Assembly: GCA_902596985.1 (NCBI GenBank)
Contig: CACJWR010000007.1
Span: forward strand, 1-59,213
Reading direction: 5' to 3'
Length of the DNA: 59,213 nt
Source: an uncultured Alphaproteobacteria bacterium
GTDB lineage: Bacteria > Pseudomonadota > Alphaproteobacteria > Rhodobacterales > Rhodobacteraceae
Position numbers and translations under genes: made by a program. The notes under the pieces are model-generated. The model was not told the DNA's origin and ran no database searches. It saw nothing but the letters and a program-made list of their open reading frames with translations. Positions 54,042-59,213 of the stretch are shown here, piece by piece. The first letter of the stretch is position 1. Each line of letters starts with the position of its first letter.

Positions 54042-55817
54042 TTAAAATTGATTTGCCGCCAAGCTCATCACTTGCTTCTCTCCAGTTAAAATCTTGTCTA
54101 ATCTAAGTTTTGTTTCTGGTAGCTGTCGGTTCATAAAATAGGAACCTGTCAAAATCTTTGCCTCAAGGAAATGCTTATTGGACGGAGAGTTTTTCAGTTG
54201 GTCTCTGGCAGATTGAGCCTTTTTAGCCCATATAAATCCAAGGGAAAATAATCCTACTAAGTGGAGAAAATCAGTTGCGCCAGAAACAGCGCTTAATGGG
54301 TTCTTTAACCCATTCTCCATGAAAAACATCAGCGCTGCCTGCAAATGTTCGGTAGATTTCTTCAGTGGGATAATAAAATCATTTTTAAAATCTTCGGAAT
54401 GCTCTTGATTAATAAAACTCTGAACAATGTTAAGATATTCTCGCATATGTTTTCCACCATCCATAGCTAGTTTTCTGCCAACTAAATCAAGCGCTTGAAT
54501 GCCATTCGTACCCTCATAAATCATTGCGATCCGACAATCTCTAGCGTATTGGCTCATACCCCATTCCTCAATATAGCCGTGTCCACCAAAAACTTGTTGG
54601 GCGTTTATAGTATACTCAAAACCCTTATCTGTAACGTAACCTTTAATTACAGGAATTAACAGACTTGCAATTCCATCAGCACCTTTATCCCCCTCTCTTT
54701 TTGCTCTATCTAGAAGAACCGCAGCCCAAGCGATAAAGCCTCTTGCGCCTTCAATAAATGATTTTTGCTCCATAAGATTTCTTCGAACATCTGGATGAAC
54801 AATAATTGGGTCCGCGCTCTGGTCTGGATTTGCTTTCCCTTGAATTGCTCGTCCCTGTATCCTGTCTTTTGCATAAGTTAGTGCCGCTTGATAAGCTATT
54901 TCAGCTTGAGCTAATCCCTGCATTCCTACTCCCAACCTAGCCTCATTCATCATTGTGAACATTGCTTTAAGGCCTTTATTTTCTTCGCCAACGAGATAAC
55001 CCGTTGCGCCGTCATAATTCATAACACAGGTAGCGTTACCTTTAATACCCATCTTTTTTTCTATTTTTCCAACTGATAATTTATTTCTTTCCCCTAATGA
55101 GCCATCATCATTTACTAGAAACTTTGGTACCACAAATAATGATATACCTTTTACGCCCTCTGGAGCGTCTGGGGTTTTAGCTAGGACTAAATGTATAATA
55201 TTTTTGGATAAGTCATGATCGCCAGAGGAAATAAAAATTTTCTGGCCTGAAACTTGATATGAGCCATTATCAGTCGGAATTGCTTTAGTCCTTATCAAAC
55301 CTAAGTCTGTACCACAATGAGGTTCGGTTAAATTCATTGTTCCAGTCCATTCACAATTGGCTAATTTGGGCAAATACATTTGCTTTTGATCCTCAGAGCC
55401 GTGAAGAAAAATTGCAGAATATGCTCCCCTAGAGAGACCACTATACATTGTTAGAGACATATTAGCACTTGTAAACATTTCGTTTGTTACAGTAGAAAGT
55501 ATCAAGGGTAAGTTTTGCCCACCAAACTCCTCTTCGATATCAAGAGACAGCCAGCCGCCTGCTCTTAACTTATCAAAAGCAGATTTGAAGCTGTCTGGTG
55601 TACGTACTATTCCATTTTCTAACTTACACCCTTGCTCATCCCCATCTTTGTTTGATGGAGAAATCACCTCACTTGCTAATTTACCCGCTTCTTCAAAAAT
55701 AGGTTTAGTAAATTCAGGTGATAAGTCTTTATAGCCCTCAATATCCTCTTTTTCTATTTTAAGAAAATGGTGAAGTATAAAATTGTAATCTTCTAATGGT
55801 GGTTGATATAAATGCAT
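54042..55817 (-). CDS. acyl-CoA dehydrogenase, FadE-like/DmdC-like (about 590 residues)
   Basis: 591 residues, with the extended C-terminal domain of this group. Blocks: the N-terminal YQPPLEDYNFILHHFL, SGLSRGAYSAIFLHGSEDQK, GTMNLTEPHCGTDLGLIRTKA, FISSGDHDLSKNIIHLVLA, KMGIKGNATCVMNYDGATG, MMNEARLGVGMQGLAQAEIA, QQVFGGHGYIEEWGMSQYA and IAMIYEGTNGIQALDLVGRK. It oxidises acyl-CoA to enoyl-CoA, donating electrons to EtfAB. The variants seen here match the fatty-acid enzymes next to MerR-type regulators rather than bona fide DmdC. Operon order MerR, dehydrogenase, thiolase, FadB-like, ligase. Confidence 0.92.
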   Translation of the reverse strand: MHLYQPPLEDYNFILHHFLKIEKEDIEGYKDLSPEFTKPIFEEAGKLASEVISPSNKDGDEQGCKLENGIVRTPDSFKSAFDKLRAGGWLSLDIEEEFGGQNLPLILSTVTNEMFTSANMSLTMYSGLSRGAYSAIFLHGSEDQKQMYLPKLANCEWTGTMNLTEPHCGTDLGLIRTKAIPTDNGSYQVSGQKIFISSGDHDLSKNIIHLVLAKTPDAPEGVKGISLFVVPKFLVNDDGSLGERNKLSVGKIEKKMGIKGNATCVMNYDGATGYLVGEENKGLKAMFTMMNEARLGVGMQGLAQAEIAYQAALTYAKDRIQGRAIQGKANPDQSADPIIVHPDVRRNLMEQKSFIEGARGFIAWAAVLLDRAKREGDKGADGIASLLIPVIKGYVTDKGFEYTINAQQVFGGHGYIEEWGMSQYARDCRIAMIYEGTNGIQALDLVGRKLAMDGGKHMREYLNIVQSFINQEHSEDFKNDFIIPLKKSTEHLQAALMFFMENGLKNPLSAVSGATDFLHLVGLFSLGFIWAKKAQSARDQLKNSPSNKHFLEAKILTGSYFMNRQLPETKLRLDKILTGEKQVMSLAANQF

Positions 55818-55839
55818 AGTATGTCTTCCAAATATTAAA

Positions 55840-56262
55840 TTATAGATCCCGTGAGTCCGCGCCTCTCTTAAGAAGCAAGTCTTTACAAAGCTGAAGTTGA
55901 GTTTTTAAATCTTTTATAGCTAGTCCTAACTCCTTTTTCTGTTGTTCCATCGAAGATAGTCTTTTCAAGCCAAGTTGGTAGGTTTGCTTGATTTGTCTGG
56001 TACGATGATCTCCAAAATTATACAGATTAAGTAGCTGTCTTATTTCCTCCAAGCTAAAGCCAAATCTCTTGCCTTGCATTATTAATTTCATTCGTCCTCT
56101 ATCGCTCTTAGTAAATAAACGATGTTGACCTTTTCTGATTGGAAACAAAAGCTCTTTTGCTTCATAAAATCTAAGCGTTCGAGCACTTACCTTGAACAGT
56201 TTGCACATTTCAGTGATAGTGTTAATTTTATCTTCATTGTTTTTTGTGGAAATTATGTTCAT
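55840..56262 (-). CDS. MerR-family regulator of the fatty-acid operon (LiuR-like)
   Basis: 140 residues. N-terminal winged helix-turn-helix ITEMCKLFKVSARTLRFYEAK, wing segment KGQHRLFTKSDRGRMKLI, then a coiled-coil dimerisation helix (about 95-135). No metal-binding Cys pattern is present at the C-terminus, so a metal sensor is unlikely. Regulators of this type control branched-chain amino acid and fatty-acid degradation genes in Proteobacteria. It is the first gene of the operon, with GGAGG at proper distance. A perfect palindrome of the expected kind lies just upstream (56289-56304), suggesting it regulates its own operon. Confidence 0.85.
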   Translation of the reverse strand: MNIISTKNNEDKINTITEMCKLFKVSARTLRFYEAKELLFPIRKGQHRLFTKSDRGRMKLIMQGKRFGFSLEEIRQLLNLYNFGDHRTRQIKQTYQLGLKRLSSMEQQKKELGLAIKDLKTQLQLCKDLLLKRGADSRDL

Positions 56263-56288
56263 TGTCCTACCTCCAGCTAATAACTCTT

Positions 56289-56304
56289 TTGACGTTTACG
56301 TCAA
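56289..56304. promoter_or_regulatory. palindromic operator upstream of the MerR-fad operon
   Basis: TTGACGT-TT-ACGTCAA, perfect 7-base arms around a two-base centre, 27 bases before the MerR gene start. It resembles the ACGT-bearing 16-base palindromes described for LiuR-type MerR regulators. On the minus strand a possible promoter, TTGACC (56341-56346 side) with TAATAT about 15 bases on, lies upstream of it; alternatively TTGACG within the palindrome serves as a -35. Confidence 0.6.
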
Positions 56305-56384
56305 GTATGACGCCTTAAACATATTATTAAAATGTTAAGATGGTCAAATAAATTTTTATCGCATTATTTTTTGGTGAAACAAAA

Positions 56385-57707
56385 ATGTCCAGCCAGCTAT
56401 TAAATAAAGTCGATAAAAAAATATTGCGTCTGGCTTACCCAATTATCTTGGCAAACATATCTATACCAGTACTGGGTCTAACGGACACCGCTGTCATTGG
56501 TCATTTGGGTGCTCTTGATATTCTCGCCGGTATCTCTATGGGTGCGGTTTTGATGGGCTCTATCTATTGGTTCTTTGGGTTTTTAAGAATGGGCGTAACA
56601 GGACTAGTTGCACAAGCAAGGGGCGCAAATGAAAAGGTTGAAATATCTAGTATATTGCTGAGGGGTCTTTTTATTGCTGTAATTGGCGGAATTGCTTTGA
56701 TAGTGGTTCACTCGTTTTTATTTTCTTCTATTTTTTATTTTTTAGCAGGTGACATAGGCGCTGAAAAATTGGCTATAGAATATATGTCCATACGAGTTCT
56801 TACCGCACCTTTTGCTATTTCTATATTTGTTTTTGTTGGCTGGCTATTTGGTATGGGAAAAACCTTTCATTCGCTATGCTTATTGGCTGTAGTGAACGTT
56901 TTAAACATTCTATTGGACATTATCTTTGTAAAGTTTCTTCACTTAGGAATAGCGGGCGTCGCCTATGCCACGATCGTATCTGAATTTTGTGGCTTTTGTT
57001 TAGGCGTCTATCTGAGTAGAGAATTTCTGCTAAATAAAGAAAGTATAAAAGTAAGAGGAATTTTTTTATTAAATAAATGGAAACTTTTTATTCTTTTGAA
57101 CATAAATATTGTTATACGTTCAACACTTTTACAGTCGGTTTTTTTATCTTACCTTATCTTTGGGACACTTTTTGGCTCTGAAATTTTGGCAGCTAACCAC
57201 ATTTTGTTACAAATTATTTTTCTGTCAGCTTACGCCCTTGATGGTATCGCGTTTTCTTCTGAGATTTTAGTAGGAGAAGTGATCGGTCAACGGAGACAGG
57301 AACTATTTAAAAAAGTAGTTAAATCTGCTCTCAAGCTTGGCTTCATACTTTCAAGTATCATTGGTGTTTGTTTCTATTTCTTAGGGTTTTTGGTCGTCGA
57401 TTTGATGACCTCAATAAATTCAGTAAGATTAATTTGTTATGATTTTTTAATCTGGATTTCAATAATGCCAATAGTGAGTGTCTTTTCCTATGTTTATGAT
57501 GGTATTTTCCTCGGTGCAGCTAGAGGCAGAGAAATAAGAGTTGCGATGATTCAATCATTCGCAATTTTTTTTATTTGTGTAATTTTCTTTGTTCCGTTGA
57601 TGGGAAATACAGGACTGTGGACTTCCATTGTAATTTTTAATGCAACAAGAGCTATAACTTTATGGACTAAGATAGAGAGACTTCAAAGTTCTTTCTCATC
57701 TAATTAA
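56385..57707 (+). CDS. MATE family multidrug/organic cation exporter (DinF-like)
   Basis: 440 residues with about 12 hydrophobic helices. The N-terminus ILRLAYPIILANISIPVLGLTDTAVIGHLG and MGVTGLVAQARGA are MATE/DinF signatures; the second half repeats the pattern (ILAANHILLQIIFLSAYALDGIAFSSEILVGEVIG). It presumably extrudes cationic compounds using Na+ or H+. It is divergent from the MerR gene and shares the 122-base gap with its operator. Its last 12 bases overlap convergent pyrD. Confidence 0.9.
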   Translation: MSSQLLNKVDKKILRLAYPIILANISIPVLGLTDTAVIGHLGALDILAGISMGAVLMGSIYWFFGFLRMGVTGLVAQARGANEKVEISSILLRGLFIAVIGGIALIVVHSFLFSSIFYFLAGDIGAEKLAIEYMSIRVLTAPFAISIFVFVGWLFGMGKTFHSLCLLAVVNVLNILLDIIFVKFLHLGIAGVAYATIVSEFCGFCLGVYLSREFLLNKESIKVRGIFLLNKWKLFILLNINIVIRSTLLQSVFLSYLIFGTLFGSEILAANHILLQIIFLSAYALDGIAFSSEILVGEVIGQRRQELFKKVVKSALKLGFILSSIIGVCFYFLGFLVVDLMTSINSVRLICYDFLIWISIMPIVSVFSYVYDGIFLGAARGREIRVAMIQSFAIFFICVIFFVPLMGNTGLWTSIVIFNATRAITLWTKIERLQSSFSSN

Positions 57708-58748
57708 AGCCCCAACTGCGTGATTGATTGAGCGGTAACCGTCACTTAATAGAAGTTTCTTGAGCTCTATTTCCATCTTTTTAATATGCCTAGGGCCATG
57801 GTAAACAAACCCTGTATATATCTGAACAGCTGATGCTCCGATCTTTATTTTTTCGTATATGTCTTTTGCTGACAATATGCCACCTACTCCTATAAGTGCT
57901 GTTGACGCATTTTTTCTTTTCGCGAGTATTTTTAATATTTTGTTTGATGGTTTCAAAAGCGGTTTGCCAGATAAGCCTCCCTCAAAACGTGTGGGTTTTT
58001 TTAAAGTTTTTGGGTTTATTGTAGTATTAGTCGCAATTAGTCCGGACACATTATTTTCTTCACAAACATTTAGTATTTCAATAACGTTATTTTCGTTAAG
58101 ATCAGGTGCAATTTTAATAAAAATGGGTACTTTTCTTGTCAACGAAACGTTGATGGTGTTGACGTTCTTCAAGATCTTTTCTAGCGTTTCAGGTTTTTGT
58201 AAGTCTCTAAGATTTTTTGTGTTTGGTGAGGATACATTTATTGTTACATAGTCGAATAGATGGGCCAGAAACTCAAAAACATTAGTATAATCCAAAATCT
58301 TGTCTATGCTTTTTGCGTTAGCCCCTAAGTTGACGCCCACGATTCCAAGCTTAGGCTTTCTCGCAATTTTTGATACGTATAACATGCCTTTATTATTGAA
58401 ACCCAGTTTATTAACTAAAGCGTCTTCTTCTAAAAGTCTAAATAAACGTGGTTTGGGATTGCCGAATTGTGGATCTGGAGTAATTGTACCAACTTCCACA
58501 AACCCAAAACCCAAGGAGAGAGTAGCGTTAAATACCTCGGCATTTTTATCAAAACCTGCAGCTAATCCTATGGGTGAAGGCACTTCCATCCCGGCTATTT
58601 GAGTTTTTAAGATAGAAGCACCAATTTCTTTTTTCTTTACAAACTGGTTTAAAAGCCGAAGGTAACACAAGGCTATTGCGTGGGAAATTTCTGGGTCAAT
58701 TTTATTTAGAAGTTTTGTGCCAAAGTAATCGTATAAAATGTTTAGCAT
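57696..58748 (-). CDS. pyrD: dihydroorotate dehydrogenase (quinone), class 2
   Basis: 350 residues. An amphipathic N-terminal membrane-binding helix region, GLAAGFDKNAEVFN, GFVEVGTITPDPQFGNPKPR, the class 2 loop INVSSPNTKNLRDLQ with catalytic Ser, IKIAPDLNE, GLIATNTTI and the FMN phosphate site GVGGILSAKDIYEKIKIGAS. It oxidises dihydroorotate to orotate with ubiquinone in pyrimidine synthesis. It lies 17 bases downstream of the Excalibur-domain gene. Confidence 0.96.
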   Translation of the reverse strand: MLNILYDYFGTKLLNKIDPEISHAIALCYLRLLNQFVKKKEIGASILKTQIAGMEVPSPIGLAAGFDKNAEVFNATLSLGFGFVEVGTITPDPQFGNPKPRLFRLLEEDALVNKLGFNNKGMLYVSKIARKPKLGIVGVNLGANAKSIDKILDYTNVFEFLAHLFDYVTINVSSPNTKNLRDLQKPETLEKILKNVNTINVSLTRKVPIFIKIAPDLNENNVIEILNVCEENNVSGLIATNTTINPKTLKKPTRFEGGLSGKPLLKPSNKILKILAKRKNASTALIGVGGILSAKDIYEKIKIGASAVQIYTGFVYHGPRHIKKMEIELKKLLLSDGYRSINHAVGALIR

Positions 58749-58765
58749 TTTTCTCAGATAATGTT

Positions 58766-59212
58766 TTAATTTTTTGGATCGTTATCTTCATTTATTGGCT
58801 CAATCTTTCTATAAATTGTTGGATCCCATTTGCAGGCAAATCCATCGCCATCGACATCCATATTATAAAAGTCGTTTTTTGGCCCTCCATTTTCGAGGAA
58901 GAAAATTTGTGCAGCGTTTTTATTAGCGAATTTTTTGCAGCCTGAGCCAACACCACTGCTCATAAAATTTCTGAAATAAATTTTTTCGCCTAATTTGTTA
59001 GACACGCCTCGGGCAAAAACTGCTAAATTTACCGACTGGCGTTTTATTTTTTCATTATGGTTTGCTTCTAAAACCACTCTCCCTGCTTTTAGCTCCTCCC
59101 GACGCTTAGCTGCTTGCTCTCTTTCAACTTTTTGCTGTTCTTGAGAAAATTGAGAGAGATCTAAGACCCCATCGCTAGTTTTTAAATCAGAGGTTCCTTT
59201 CACTACTTGATC
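58766..59212 (-). CDS. Excalibur calcium-binding domain protein (5' end cut by window edge)
   Basis: The frame is open to the window end; a GTG at 59203 is internal or only a possible start. The visible part has a charged coiled-coil-like stretch (EQQKVEREQAAKRREELKA) followed by a C-terminal Excalibur-like domain: GSGCKKF, AAQIFFLENGGPKNDFYNMD and VDGDGFACKWDP, in which the DxDxDG motif would bind calcium. Such proteins in Alphaproteobacteria are usually exported, but the N-terminus that would show a signal peptide is outside the window. Co-directional with pyrD. Confidence 0.75.
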   Translation of the reverse strand, partial: DQVVKGTSDLKTSDGVLDLSQFSQEQQKVEREQAAKRREELKAGRVVLEANHNEKIKRQSVNLAVFARGVSNKLGEKIYFRNFMSSGVGSGCKKFANKNAAQIFFLENGGPKNDFYNMDVDGDGFACKWDPTIYRKIEPINEDNDPKN

Positions 59213-59213
59213 T

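Noticed and set aside
1-59213. CRISPR arrays, insertion sequences, phage genes, toxin-antitoxin pairs, genomic island borders
   Set aside because: I saw no regularly spaced repeats, transposase or integrase motifs, and the only tRNA shows no attachment-site duplication nearby.

Overview
The window is an AT-rich stretch of core chromosome from a free-living, probably marine, alphaproteobacterium with a compact genome. The class is supported by several gene orders typical of Alphaproteobacteria: SRP RNA-dnaX-ybaB-recR, HIG1-like protein-cobalamin adenosyltransferase-etfB-etfA, nrdR-ribD-ribE-ribB(X)-ribH-nusB, dnaG-rpoD, cytochrome c beside pheA, short proS-lolC/E-lolD, hdaA rather than hda, and an alphaproteobacterial-type RpoH. 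No prophage, insertion sequence, CRISPR array or defence island is visible. Almost every base is coding, no gap without a gene reaches 300 bases, and many neighbouring genes touch or overlap.

Layout. 1-5.7 kb: the end of recO (cut by the window edge), a methylsuccinyl-CoA dehydrogenase (mcd), a DUF429 gene coupled to pckA, and rapZ. 5.7-8.3 kb: etfB-etfA, ATP:cob(I)alamin adenosyltransferase and a HIG1-like membrane protein. 8.4-14.9 kb: parC facing the nrdR-riboflavin-nusB operon. 14.9-21.3 kb: the DUF6476-dnaG-rpoD operon, an RluA-family pseudouridine synthase, and rpoH with a candidate heat-shock promoter. 21.3-28.1 kb: pheA, a membrane-anchored cytochrome c, a lone ImuA-like gene with a good alphaproteobacterial LexA box, a fused 5-oxoprolinase and nudC. 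28.2-33.5 kb: SRP RNA, dnaX, ybaB, recR, an acyl-CoA ligase, gap and tRNA-Glu. 33.5-39.5 kb: recJ and the glyA-(tiny lipoprotein)-aminotransferase-hom operon. 39.6-49 kb: nadK-hdaA-ppk-ppx-proS-lolC/E-lolD, then an M48-like protein without its zinc motif. 49-56.3 kb: a complete fatty-acid beta-oxidation operon led by a MerR regulator with a palindromic operator. 56.4-59.2 kb: a MATE exporter, pyrD and an Excalibur-domain protein cut by the window end.

How the genes fit together. The fad operon, EtfAB and the acyl-CoA ligases point to growth on fatty or short-chain organic acids. Mcd is diagnostic of the ethylmalonyl-CoA route for acetyl-CoA assimilation. That route needs adenosylcobalamin mutases, which matches the cobalamin adenosyltransferase gene next to etfBA. 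PckA and GAPDH then serve gluconeogenesis. The most noteworthy items are the LexA-box-controlled solitary ImuA-like gene, a 44-residue lipoprotein gene in the glyA operon, the RpoH autoregulatory promoter, the MerR operator and the degenerate M48-like protein. I found no clear-cut unprecedented multi-gene system. All calls rest on reading motifs and gene order; no database search was run.
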